64,000 nucleotides of DNA from Chryseobacterium rhizosphaerae (GTDB lineage: Bacteria > Bacteroidota > Bacteroidia > Flavobacteriales > Weeksellaceae), in NCBI RefSeq assembly GCF_003385455.1, contig NZ_QNUF01000002.1, positions 62,001 to 126,000 of the forward strand. Direction: 5' to 3'. A program made the position numbers and the translations under genes. Shown here piece after piece: positions 15,534-24,881 of this stretch. Positions within the stretch are counted from its first letter, which is position 1. Each line of letters opens with the position of its first letter. The notes beneath the pieces were generated by a model. It was given only the letters and a program-made list of their open reading frames with translations. It made no database searches and was not told the DNA's origin.

Positions 15534-17684
15534 ATGAAAAAATTACTACTTATTTTAATTTTCTTTATATCCCAGGCGTTTTACTCGCAATCGGACTGCG
15601 TCACGGCAATCCCAATATGTGGGGATTCTGATATTTCCTATACCCCATCAGGAATTGGGAGTATCCTGGAGGTCCTCAATCAACATGGAGGATGTTTATC
15701 CGTAAATGAAACTTTTACAGTTTGGTATACTTTCAGTGTATCCACTTCAGGCACCCTTGCATTTACAATCGTACCTAATGTTCAGACAGATGATTATGAT
15801 TTTGCAGTCTATGGGCCTACCAATGGAGGATGTGCTGCTTTGCAAGAGCCCGGCACTAATATTTTCCTCCAGCCTTTAAGATGTAACTATTCAGGAACCG
15901 GCGGAGATACAGGACTCGACCTGACTCTAAATCCACCTGCTGTATTCCCTGTTAATCCTCCGGGACAGACATCCAGTATGAATGCTGATAAATGGAGTCC
16001 TTATATCAATGCAGTAGCAGGAGAAACCTATTATTTAGTGATCAACAACCACAGAAAATCAATCAATGGATTTTCAATGAAATGGACAGGAACAGCGAGC
16101 TTAAGCTCAGCATTTAATGATCCTACTCTCACACCTAACCCATTTGTTACTCCGGGAATTCCGGCTGCAGATCCTACAGAACCAAGTACGGTTATGGTAT
16201 GTGGACTTCCTACTCAGTTTAATTTCCTTACTCTGAGTGCAGGAATTATTAACGGAAACAGTAATAATTTCCAGGTAACTTACCATGATAAAATCAATGA
16301 TGTTCTTACAGGTCAAAATCCGATTACCACAACCACTGTAAATGCAACGACCATCTATTATTACAGAATTGTTTACCATGATCCATCCAATCCGGACAAT
16401 CCAATGAACGGTTGCTTTATCAATGGAAAATTCAAATTTGTAAATGCAAGCATTACGGCTAATAATGTCACCTTACTTTCATGTAACAACAATGGGGCAG
16501 GTTCTGCAAAGTACGATCTTACCACAGCCAATGTATTTGGTGGTGCAGGAGCAGTGATTAAATACTATCCTACTCTTGACGATTTGAATGCCGGAACCAA
16601 TGAAATTACAAGTCCTACCAACTATATTTCTCCGGAAACAACAGTGTACGCAAAAGTAACTTCCGTATTCGGGTGTACAGCTACCGCTACCATCAGATTG
16701 CAGTTTCATCCGACAGTAGTATTGAAAGATGCTCAAATGGAAAATTGTTATATCCCTGATAATGTATCTTCTTCTACTTTTGACCTTACCCATGCAGATA
16801 TTGGTGTTCCAAACCCACTCCCTGCAGGAAATGTTTTAAAGTATTACAAAACAATGAATGACGCCTTAAGTCAGTCTAATCCAATTGCTATTCCTGATGC
16901 TTATCTTTCAACAAGTACAATCGTCTATGCAAGAGTTAACAATGCCCAGCAATGTTTTGCCATTGCAAAAATCACATTAACGGTTCTTCCACCGGTAAAA
17001 TCCACCGTTCTAAAAGACAAAGTGATCTGTGCTGAAGCAACAACAACACTGGATGCAGGACCTGGATTTGACGGTTATGAATGGAGTACCGGAGAAACAA
17101 CACAAGTCATCAACAATGTAGGAATAGGAACATACTGGGTAAAATTGAAAACAGGAAAATGTATCACTCCTCAGGAAGTTCATGTGCGCCCTAGCCTACA
17201 GCCAGTGATTTCGAATCTTGAAATAAGCAATAATACCATCAAGGTTACTGCTACAGGTGGAGTTCCTCCTTACCAGTTTTCTATTGACGGAGTAAACTGG
17301 CAGGAGTCTAATTCATTCACAGGGTTACCAAGAGGGGAAAATACGGTGTATGTAAAAGATTCTTTCAACTGTACTCCGGTTCAGGTGACCGTTACGGTTC
17401 CTAACCTTATCAATGCAATTACTCCTAACGGAGATAACGTCAATGATGTTATTGATTATTCAGCTTTAGCGTACAAGAAAAATCTGGTATTCATCGTCTA
17501 TGACCGATACGGAAACAAGCTTCATGAAGCTAACAAAATCAGAAACTTTACATGGGATGGAACTGCCTTTGGCAAAAAAATAGCTACCGGAACCTACTGG
17601 TATACTATCTCATGGAACGAAAACGATAAAAATAATACTGAAACCAAATATTCAGGATGGGTATTGGTGAAAAATAAAGAATAA
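15534..17684 (+). CDS. T9SS type B sorted adhesin-like protein (copy 3)
   Basis: 716 residues with the same architecture as copy 1. From about residue 270 to the end the proteins are almost identical (both contain CNNNGA-SAKYDLTTANVFGGAG and end KYSGWVLVKN). The N-domain alternates identical and diverged patches: NVQTDDYDFAVYGPTNGGCAAL is shared, and the next 20 residues differ. This mosaic pattern suggests recent gene conversion. The type B tail (AITPNGDNVNDVI...WDGTAFGKKIATGTYWY) marks it for type IX export. Preceded by a duplicated promoter cassette and a possible attenuator. Confidence 0.9.
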   Translation: MKKLLLILIFFISQAFYSQSDCVTAIPICGDSDISYTPSGIGSILEVLNQHGGCLSVNETFTVWYTFSVSTSGTLAFTIVPNVQTDDYDFAVYGPTNGGCAALQEPGTNIFLQPLRCNYSGTGGDTGLDLTLNPPAVFPVNPPGQTSSMNADKWSPYINAVAGETYYLVINNHRKSINGFSMKWTGTASLSSAFNDPTLTPNPFVTPGIPAADPTEPSTVMVCGLPTQFNFLTLSAGIINGNSNNFQVTYHDKINDVLTGQNPITTTTVNATTIYYYRIVYHDPSNPDNPMNGCFINGKFKFVNASITANNVTLLSCNNNGAGSAKYDLTTANVFGGAGAVIKYYPTLDDLNAGTNEITSPTNYISPETTVYAKVTSVFGCTATATIRLQFHPTVVLKDAQMENCYIPDNVSSSTFDLTHADIGVPNPLPAGNVLKYYKTMNDALSQSNPIAIPDAYLSTSTIVYARVNNAQQCFAIAKITLTVLPPVKSTVLKDKVICAEATTTLDAGPGFDGYEWSTGETTQVINNVGIGTYWVKLKTGKCITPQEVHVRPSLQPVISNLEISNNTIKVTATGGVPPYQFSIDGVNWQESNSFTGLPRGENTVYVKDSFNCTPVQVTVTVPNLINAITPNGDNVNDVIDYSALAYKKNLVFIVYDRYGNKLHEANKIRNFTWDGTAFGKKIATGTYWYTISWNENDKNNTETKYSGWVLVKNKE

Positions 17685-17706
17685 ATTTCATTTATAACCT
17701 TATGAA

Positions 17707-17735
17707 AATCACCCCAGACCGGGGTGATTTTTTTT
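17707..17735 (+). terminator. Terminator after T9SS copy 3
   Basis: AATCACCCC-AGACC-GGGGTGATT followed by a T-run. Same core hairpin as after copy 1. Confidence 0.85.
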
Positions 17736-17826
17736 ATCAACATAATGAACCTCCTGTTTACAGTATTTTCATGACAACTGATAATAATTTGTTGAATACT
17801 ATTTTTTAATTATTTTCTAAATAAGC

Positions 17827-17834
17827 TATCTTTG
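17827..17834 (+). promoter_or_regulatory. dnaB -7 box (TATCTTTG)
   Basis: Exact TAnnTTTG ending 4 nt before the ATG at 17839, consistent with a leaderless dnaB transcript. Confidence 0.65.
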
Positions 17835-17838
17835 CACC

Positions 17839-19428
17839 ATGGCGCAGAAAGAAACATTATCATCCTTAACACACGGAAACTTTGCAAAAGAGCTGTCTAT
17901 TGCGGATGGAAAAATGCCACCCAATGCAGTGGATTTCGAAAGACTCGTTATTGGAACTTTTTTGATTGACAAAAAGGGGTTGGATCATTCCATTGACCTC
18001 CTTACTCCTGAAGTGTTTTATGATCCGAGACATCAGGTCATCTTTTCCGCGATTTTAAAACTCTATGAGGGTAACCACCCTGTAGACTTAATGACGATTA
18101 TCCAGGATTTAAAAAAAGTGGATAAGCTTAGCCAGGCAGGAGGAGACCATTATATTATAGATCTTACTATGGGTGTGAGTTCATCCGCTCATATTGAATA
18201 CCATGTTCGTGTCATTCTTGAAAAATATATTTTAAGAAGTCTGATCAATGTTTCTGCCAATGTGATTGATTCTTCATACAAGGAATCTACTGACGTTTTT
18301 GAACTTTTAGATAAAGCCGAACAATCGTTTTTTGAGATCACTAACGGAACGATTAAAAAAGGATTCGACACCGCAAATTCATTAGTAAAACAAGCTATTG
18401 ATACTATTAAATCCTTAAAAGATAAGGAAGGACTTTCCGGAGTTCCTTCCGGTTTCAGAGATATTGATAAAGAAACCGGGGGATGGCAGAATTCCGATCT
18501 TATCATTATTGCTGCCCGTCCCGCGATGGGTAAAACAGCATTTCTTCTTTCAATGGCAAGAAATATTGCAGTAGGTCACAAGATCCCAATGGCTCTTTTC
18601 TCTCTCGAGATGGCCTCGGTACAGCTTATTACCAGAATGATTGCATCCGAGACTAAAATTTCATCCGAAAAATTAAGAAAGGGAACTCTTGATGATGAAG
18701 AATGGCAAAGACTGTTCTCCAATGTTTCCGAATTGGAAAATGCTCCTTTATATATTGATGAAACGCCATCACTTTCAATCTTTGATTTCCGTGCGAAGTG
18801 CCGAAGGCTGGTTATGCAGCACGGAGTAAGACTGATCATGGTCGATTACCTTCAGCTGATGACAGCCGGAAGCAGTGGGAAAGGTGTTGGAAACCGTGAA
18901 CAGGAAATCTCTATGATATCACGTTCATTAAAGGCGATTGCAAAGGAATTAAATGTTCCTGTTATTGCACTGTCTCAGCTTTCCAGAAGTGTGGAAGCCC
19001 GCCCGGGAAAAAGACCTCAGCTTTCTGACCTGAGGGAATCCGGAGCTATTGAGCAGGATGCAGATATTGTATCTTTTATCTTCAGACCTGAATACTATAA
19101 AATTACAGTTTGGGATAATGACGATGAAGGACAGGAAACTTCTACAGAAAATCAGGCCGAGCTGATTATTGCCAAGCACAGAAATGGTGCAACGGCTGAT
19201 GTCAGATTATCTTTCCTGAAGCATTTTGCAAAATTTGGTGATATTGAAGCGGCATTTGATGGTGCCGGTGGAGGTTATCCTTCGAATTTTAGCTCCCCTG
19301 ATCCAAGCGGCTTCGATAAAATTAAAACCACTATCCAGCCTGGCGCAGCATTTGATCTGCCGGATAGTTCAAAACTTTCAGGATCGTCGATGAATGATTT
19401 CGATGACGATGATGATTTTCCGTTTTAA
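17839..19428 (+). CDS. dnaB: Replicative DNA helicase DnaB
   Basis: 529 residues. The N-terminal DnaB domain (about 30-135, FERLVIGTFLIDKKGLD) binds primase and organises the hexamer. The RecA-like motor has Walker A AARPAMGKT at 225-233, a Walker B near LIMVDYLQLM and SQLSR/LRESGAIEQDADI. It unwinds the replication fork. No intein. The C-terminus is extended by a Gly/Ser/Pro linker and ends NDFDDDDDFPF, which looks like the acidic tip of single-stranded DNA-binding protein. rnhA follows 46 nt downstream on the same strand. The gene lies inside the T9SS adhesin cluster but shows no sign of transfer. Confidence 0.96.
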   Translation: MAQKETLSSLTHGNFAKELSIADGKMPPNAVDFERLVIGTFLIDKKGLDHSIDLLTPEVFYDPRHQVIFSAILKLYEGNHPVDLMTIIQDLKKVDKLSQAGGDHYIIDLTMGVSSSAHIEYHVRVILEKYILRSLINVSANVIDSSYKESTDVFELLDKAEQSFFEITNGTIKKGFDTANSLVKQAIDTIKSLKDKEGLSGVPSGFRDIDKETGGWQNSDLIIIAARPAMGKTAFLLSMARNIAVGHKIPMALFSLEMASVQLITRMIASETKISSEKLRKGTLDDEEWQRLFSNVSELENAPLYIDETPSLSIFDFRAKCRRLVMQHGVRLIMVDYLQLMTAGSSGKGVGNREQEISMISRSLKAIAKELNVPVIALSQLSRSVEARPGKRPQLSDLRESGAIEQDADIVSFIFRPEYYKITVWDNDDEGQETSTENQAELIIAKHRNGATADVRLSFLKHFAKFGDIEAAFDGAGGGYPSNFSSPDPSGFDKIKTTIQPGAAFDLPDSSKLSGSSMNDFDDDDDFPF

Positions 19429-19474
19429 GACCCATGCTTAGCCTTAGAAAGCAAATCAATTTAAAAAGATCAAT

Positions 19475-19951
19475 TTGAAAATCGAAATTTATACGGACGG
19501 AGCCTGCAGTGGAAATCCCGGAAAAGGAGGATATGGCATTCTTATGCGTGTTCCCGAAAAAAATTATCAGAAAACATTCTCCATGGGTTTTCGAAAGACG
19601 ACCAACAACAGAATGGAACTTCTGGCTGTAATCACAGCCCTGGAAAAATTAAAGTCTACAGAAAATGACATCCATGTCTATACAGACAGTAAGTATGTAG
19701 CAGATGCTATCAATCAAAACTGGATTACAGGATGGATAAAAAGAGGATGGAAAAATGTGAAAAATCCTGATCTTTGGAAAAAATTCATTGAGCTTTACAA
19801 CAAGCATCAACCCAAGATGCATTGGATAAAAGGGCACGCAGGGCATTTTGAAAATGAGCTTTGCGATAAGCTGGCCGTTGCGGCTGCTGCTTCCCAAAAT
19901 CTGGAAATAGACTCCTATTTTGAAGGCCTGGATAGCAATTCCCTATTTTGA
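19475..19951 (+). CDS. rnhA: Ribonuclease HI
   Basis: 158 residues. Degrades the RNA strand of RNA-DNA hybrids (primers, R-loops). Catalytic residues are visible: Asp8 in YTDGACSGNPG, Glu48 in NNRMELLAV, Asp71 in YTDSKYV and Asp131 in the GHAGHFENELCDKLA segment. The reading frame has no ATG between the upstream stop codon (19445-19447) and the conserved IEIYTDGA strand. TTG at 19475 is therefore the only standard start and gives a normal N-terminus. It lies 46 nt after dnaB and may share its transcript. Confidence 0.95.
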   Translation: MKIEIYTDGACSGNPGKGGYGILMRVPEKNYQKTFSMGFRKTTNNRMELLAVITALEKLKSTENDIHVYTDSKYVADAINQNWITGWIKRGWKNVKNPDLWKKFIELYNKHQPKMHWIKGHAGHFENELCDKLAVAAAASQNLEIDSYFEGLDSNSLF

Positions 19952-20083
19952 TTCAATCAACATAAATTCAACCGCCCGCCGAAAACATTCATTATTACCC
20001 ATAAATTTATACCATATTTTGAATAAAATATATAAATTTTAACAAAATTAACATTAAATACATATTATTTATCTGGGATTTAA

Positions 20084-20091
20084 TATCTTTA
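20084..20091 (+). promoter_or_regulatory. Probable -7 box (TATCTTTA)
   Basis: One mismatch to TAnnTTTG, 25 nt upstream of ATG 20117. Confidence 0.45.
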
Positions 20092-20116
20092 CCTATTAAT
20101 TAAAATTCCCATTTAA

Positions 20117-22372
20117 ATGAATAAAAATTTATTTTTTTTCCTTACCCTTCTACTACTCTGTTTATCGGGAAAATCTTTCGCCCAAACTTACCAGCTTACC
20201 GGAAATCCAATTAACACTACAGGATGGACAATGGTTTCTCCCACACAGGTAAACGGTGATTTTATTCAACTCACTCCTGATACCAATAACCAATCCGGAT
20301 CAATCAGACTGAATGATCCTATTAACCTGAAATACTGTGACAAGTGGAGAGTAGAATTCGACTTTAGAATGGATTCTAACCAAACTTCCAATGGAGACGG
20401 TCTCGCTTTCTGGTACCTGGCCAATCCTCCGGTTGCAAGTGTACTGGGCTCCGGTCTTGGAGTTTCTCAAAATGCAGTGGGTTTTATTGCAGGATTTGAT
20501 ACCTACAACAATACAACTACTGCTACAATGAGCAAGGTTCATGTTGCTTACGGACAGGTTACCAATACAACCGATACAAATAACGTAGAGTTTTTTAATG
20601 TTCCGGGAAGTTCTTTTCACTCACCGGATATGAATACCACGCTACCTTTTCAAGGCACCACCTTTAAACATGTTGAAGTAAGTGCCCAGGTAGATCCGGC
20701 TACTCCTACCAACTGGATTGTCAGTATAACCATTGATGGCACTTTAATTTGCAATCAGTCTTTTGCTCCTTCCGGCACTGCCGCTGCAATGACGGTAGGT
20801 TATTTTGGTTTTTCAGCTTCTACAGGTGGAGCAAGATCAAGACATTCTATTAAAAATGTAAAAATCTATACGGATAAAGTCTCTATTTTGCAGAACTCTG
20901 CAACTCAGTCTTTTTGCCCCAATCCAACTACCGGATATGGAAATGTAAATTTAACAACATTCAATTCTCAATTTGTCAGCAATCCTGCCAACTACACTTT
21001 CACCTATTATCCTCTTGGCAGTTCTACTCCTATTGCCACTCCCACTAATTATCAATTCAACGCTAACACCACCGTTACTGTGGTCATCAAAGATAATGCG
21101 GGAATATTATGTGATAATCCTGATGCCCGTATTTTATTGGTGCTGGCTCCATTTAAAGCAGAAGACAAAACACTTACAGCCTGTAACAACAACAAAGCCG
21201 GCACGGCAATTTTTAATCTGACTACAGCTAATGTAACAGGTGTTCCCGGTTCTGTAAAAAAATACTATAAGACACTAAACGACCTTAACGCTGACATCAA
21301 TGAAATTGCTTATCCTGATAATTATTTATCAGCTCCCGGAACGGTATTTGTAAAGGTAACGACTCCACAGGGATGCGTGGGCACAGCAAAAATAACCCTT
21401 GCCTTCTATCCTGAAACAGAAGTTAAAGAAGCGAGTCTCCGGTCCTGTTTTATTGAAAACAATATCACCAATGCCCAGTTTGACCTTACCACAGCTGATG
21501 TTACTCCACTAACAACGGCAAGCAAAAAATATTACACCACCTTAAACAACGCATTAAACGGAACCAACGAGATTGTAAACATTCTTCAATACATCTCACC
21601 AAGCACTACTGTTTATGTAAAAGTAACAGATGCTAACGGCTGCTTTGCTATCACTAAAATTAACCTCATCGTACTGCCACCTGTTACATCTGCTGTTCTA
21701 AAAGACAAAATAATTTGCATAGACAGTAAAACAGACTTAGATGCCGGGCCAGGCTTTGATGGATACCTATGGAGTACCGGAGCTACAACTCAATCTATAA
21801 AAGATGTGAATGCAGGACTTTACTGGATACTTCTGAAAACCGGAAACTGTATAACCAAGCAGATTGTAAAAGTAATTCCTTCTGCAAATCCGGTTATTTC
21901 AAGTATTGACATCAATAATAACAGCATTACTGTAAATGTATCGGGAGGAACACCTCCTTATCAATATTCTCTGGATGGCAGTACATGGCAGGATTCAAAT
22001 ACTTTCACAGGGCTACCAAGAGGTGAAGTAAAGGTTTTTGTAAAAGATTTCTACAATTGTACTCCTGTCGAAGTACAGATCACAGTTCCGAATCTGATCA
22101 ACGCAATTACACCTAATGGAGATAATATCAACGATGTTATTGATTATTCTGCACTGGCTTATAAAAGAAACTTAGTATTCATTGTCTATGACCGATATGG
22201 AAACAAGCTCTATGAAGCCAACAAAATAAGAAACTTCCAATGGGATGGTACTGCTTCAGGGAAAAAAATCCTTACTGGAACTTACTGGTATACTATTTCC
22301 TGGAATGAAAATAATAAAAACAATACTGAAACCAAATACTCAGGATGGGTATTGGTAAAGAACAGAGAATAA
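20117..22372 (+). CDS. L-type lectin domain protein with T9SS type B tail (1)
   Basis: 751 residues. Signal peptide MNKNLFFFLTLLLLCLSGKSFAQ, then a legume/L-type lectin-like domain (about 24-255) with the family hallmarks DKWRVEFDFRM, GDGLAFWYLANPP, GFDTYNN, the long beta-strand segment WIVSITIDG and YFGFSASTGG...HSIKN. A short Cys-flanked module and two FDLTTA repeats follow, then a SprB-like repeat (GGTPPYQYSLDG) and the type B sorting tail (AITPNGDNINDVIDYSA, GTYWYTISW, GWVLVKN). Expected to bind glycans at the cell surface after T9SS export. The C-terminal half matches copies 1 and 3 of the other subfamily. It has its own terminator, so it is monocistronic. Confidence 0.9.
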   Translation: MNKNLFFFLTLLLLCLSGKSFAQTYQLTGNPINTTGWTMVSPTQVNGDFIQLTPDTNNQSGSIRLNDPINLKYCDKWRVEFDFRMDSNQTSNGDGLAFWYLANPPVASVLGSGLGVSQNAVGFIAGFDTYNNTTTATMSKVHVAYGQVTNTTDTNNVEFFNVPGSSFHSPDMNTTLPFQGTTFKHVEVSAQVDPATPTNWIVSITIDGTLICNQSFAPSGTAAAMTVGYFGFSASTGGARSRHSIKNVKIYTDKVSILQNSATQSFCPNPTTGYGNVNLTTFNSQFVSNPANYTFTYYPLGSSTPIATPTNYQFNANTTVTVVIKDNAGILCDNPDARILLVLAPFKAEDKTLTACNNNKAGTAIFNLTTANVTGVPGSVKKYYKTLNDLNADINEIAYPDNYLSAPGTVFVKVTTPQGCVGTAKITLAFYPETEVKEASLRSCFIENNITNAQFDLTTADVTPLTTASKKYYTTLNNALNGTNEIVNILQYISPSTTVYVKVTDANGCFAITKINLIVLPPVTSAVLKDKIICIDSKTDLDAGPGFDGYLWSTGATTQSIKDVNAGLYWILLKTGNCITKQIVKVIPSANPVISSIDINNNSITVNVSGGTPPYQYSLDGSTWQDSNTFTGLPRGEVKVFVKDFYNCTPVEVQITVPNLINAITPNGDNINDVIDYSALAYKRNLVFIVYDRYGNKLYEANKIRNFQWDGTASGKKILTGTYWYTISWNENNKNNTETKYSGWVLVKNRE

Positions 22373-22384
22373 ATTTTAAAAAAC

Positions 22385-22412
22385 AAAACCACCTCCTTAG
22401 AGGGGTGGTTTT
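22385..22412 (+). terminator. Terminator after lectin protein 1
   Basis: AAAACCACC pairs with GGTGGTTTT around a CT-rich loop, 13 nt after the stop codon. Confidence 0.75.
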
Positions 22413-22500
22413 GATATTGAAAGCAATCTATTTTTAACAAAAAAACTGTACCATGCTATTTTCATTGTAATACAACTAATAATATCACAATCCATCCACT

Positions 22501-24762
22501 ATGAAAAAACATATACTCATTTGTTTATTAGCCTTTCTACTTGGGCTACCTCCAAAATTATTTTCACAAACCTATCAACTTATAGGAAATCCGGTTAATA
22601 CAACCGGTTGGAATCTTGTTTCAGACGCTATTGTAAGCACAGATTTCATAAGGCTTACAACAGACCAGACAAGTAGATTTGGGGCTATAACTTTGGCAGA
22701 TCCCATTACCTTAAGCTACTGTGACAAATGGAAAGTAGAATTTGACTTCAGAATTGACGGAAACGGAACAACACAGTTTGGAAGAGGTGACGGATTCACA
22801 TTCTGGTATCTTGCTAATCCACCCACAGGTTTTGTATCAGGAGGAGGATTAGGAATTCCAGCCAATGCATCAGGACTGATGGTAGGATTTGATATTTTCA
22901 ACAATACCACCGAAGGGCAGATGAGCAAAGTACATCTTTTATACGGTACTAACAATACTGCCGGCAACAATATAGAATTTAACAATACACCTGGAAGCAC
23001 CTTTCATTCACCTGACCTCAATGCTACCCAACCTTTTGTAGGTGACACTTATAAACATGTGGAAGTGAATGGAGAAACAGATCTTACCAACCCAACCAAT
23101 TGGATCATCAAAATAAAAATAGACGGAGTACTTGTTGTTGACCAGTCTTTTGCGCCTTCCGGTGCCGCAGCAGGAATGTCACAGGGGTATTTTGGATTTT
23201 CTGCAGCAACAGGAGGGGCCAGCGCTAGACACTCTATTAAAAATGCAAAAGTATTCGTAGATAAAGTTCCTATATTAAGCAATACCGTAACTCCTTTTGT
23301 CTGCACCAACCCAGCCACAGGAAATGGTGTTGTTGACCTTACTTCTTATAATTCTCAATTTGTAAATAACCCCGGAAATTATATTTTCACTTATTATATT
23401 TTAGGAAGCCCAACACCTATTGCCAATCCTTCAAGCTTTCAGTATTCAGGAAATACAACGATCAAAGTAATCGTGAAAGACCCTACCTCCACTCTTTGTG
23501 ATAATGGAGACGGAATCATACAGCTCAATCCCACACCATTTGCTGCAGATAATGCCAGTCTTACAGCATGTAATAACAATAACGCCGGTACCGCTACCTT
23601 TGACCTCACTTCAGCAACGGTAACTTCTATACCCGGTGTCCTTAAAGAGTTTTACCCTACCCTGTTTGATATGAACGCGGGAACCAATCAAATAACTAAT
23701 CCTACAGCCTATGCTTCTCCTGCTGCAACCATCTATGTAAAAGTAACTACTCCCCAAGGCTGTGTAAGTTCTTCCAAAATCACGTTGAACATTCACCCTG
23801 TAGTTGTTGTTAATGATGCTGAAATAAGATCCTGCTTTATAGAAAGCAACCCGTCAATGGCTTCATTTAACCTTACCGGAGCCGTAGTGACTACCCAAAA
23901 TGGAACTACAAAAAAATATTACCCTTCATTAACTGATGCTATCAATGAAACCAATGAAATAAACAACGCATCTACTTATATAGCCCCTACCGGTGTTATT
24001 TATATCAAAGTTTCGAACTCGAACGGATGTTATGCAATCGCTAAAGTGAACATCACCGTCATACCACCCACCTTTTCTCCTATTTTGGAAGACAAGATTA
24101 TATGTATAGAAAACAAAACGACTTTAGATGCAGGACCGGGATTCAAAAGCTATGAATGGAGCACGGGAGCCACTACACAGGTTATCAATAACGTAGGAGT
24201 AGGCACATATTGGGTAAAATTAAAAACAGGAGACTGTATTGCCACCCAAACTGTAAAAGTATACGCTTCCGAAAACCCGGTAGTAACCAGTATTGATGTA
24301 TCAGGAAGAACAGTCACAGTATACGTTAACGGAGGAACTCCTCCCTACCAGTATTCTATGGATAATATTAACTGGCAGGATTCCAACGTATTTACCAATA
24401 TAACCAGAGGTGAGGCTAAAGTTTATGTAAAAGACAGCTATAACTGTACTCCTATTGAAATTGCTATTACTGTACCTAATCTCATTAATGTAATTACCCC
24501 TAATGATGATGGCGTCAATGATTTCGTAGACTATTCCGCATTATCAGGTAAACGAAATCTTGAAATATCAGTATTTGACCGATATGGGTACAAAATATTC
24601 CAGGCCGATCAATCTAACGGATACAAATGGAATGGAACCATCCATGGAAGCAAAAAAGTTCCTACAGGAAACTATTGGTATTCTGTAACATGGAATGAAA
24701 ATAACCAGAAAAACACGCCGATAAAATTCTCCGGCTGGATCATGGTTAAAAATAGAGATTAA
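22501..24762 (+). CDS. L-type lectin domain protein with T9SS type B tail (2)
   Basis: 753 residues, paralogue of the preceding gene: signal peptide (MKKHILICLLAFLLGLPPKLFSQ), an L-type lectin domain with DKWKVEFDFRI, GDGFTFWYLANPP, GFDIFNN and YFGFSAATGGASARHSIKN, two repeats, and a SprB-like repeat (GGTPPYQYSMDN). The type B tail is of the copy 2 kind (VITPNDDGVNDFVDYSA, VFDRYGYKIFQ, GNYWYSVTW, GWIMVKN). The usual TPNGDG of the tail reads TPNDDG here, a single substitution in a conserved turn. Probable glycan-binding surface protein. Confidence 0.9.
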   Translation: MKKHILICLLAFLLGLPPKLFSQTYQLIGNPVNTTGWNLVSDAIVSTDFIRLTTDQTSRFGAITLADPITLSYCDKWKVEFDFRIDGNGTTQFGRGDGFTFWYLANPPTGFVSGGGLGIPANASGLMVGFDIFNNTTEGQMSKVHLLYGTNNTAGNNIEFNNTPGSTFHSPDLNATQPFVGDTYKHVEVNGETDLTNPTNWIIKIKIDGVLVVDQSFAPSGAAAGMSQGYFGFSAATGGASARHSIKNAKVFVDKVPILSNTVTPFVCTNPATGNGVVDLTSYNSQFVNNPGNYIFTYYILGSPTPIANPSSFQYSGNTTIKVIVKDPTSTLCDNGDGIIQLNPTPFAADNASLTACNNNNAGTATFDLTSATVTSIPGVLKEFYPTLFDMNAGTNQITNPTAYASPAATIYVKVTTPQGCVSSSKITLNIHPVVVVNDAEIRSCFIESNPSMASFNLTGAVVTTQNGTTKKYYPSLTDAINETNEINNASTYIAPTGVIYIKVSNSNGCYAIAKVNITVIPPTFSPILEDKIICIENKTTLDAGPGFKSYEWSTGATTQVINNVGVGTYWVKLKTGDCIATQTVKVYASENPVVTSIDVSGRTVTVYVNGGTPPYQYSMDNINWQDSNVFTNITRGEAKVYVKDSYNCTPIEIAITVPNLINVITPNDDGVNDFVDYSALSGKRNLEISVFDRYGYKIFQADQSNGYKWNGTIHGSKKVPTGNYWYSVTWNENNQKNTPIKFSGWIMVKNRD

Positions 24763-24780
24763 AAAAATTGATCTATACTA

Positions 24781-24813
24781 AAAAAATCACTCCCGATAAA
24801 GGAGTGATTTTTT
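24781..24813 (+). terminator. Terminator after lectin protein 2
   Basis: Perfect 13-bp AAAAAATCACTCC / GGAGTGATTTTTT stem with a 7-nt loop. Confidence 0.85.
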
Positions 24814-24869
24814 GTATTATTTAAGAGGATATATTTCATTATAAACCCATTTTATTCATATTCAATTCT

Positions 24870-24877
24870 TAAATTTG
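24870..24877 (+). promoter_or_regulatory. Nitroreductase -7 box (TAAATTTG)
   Basis: Exact TAnnTTTG ending 4 nt before ATG 24882; predicted leaderless. Confidence 0.65.
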
Positions 24878-24881
24878 CCTT

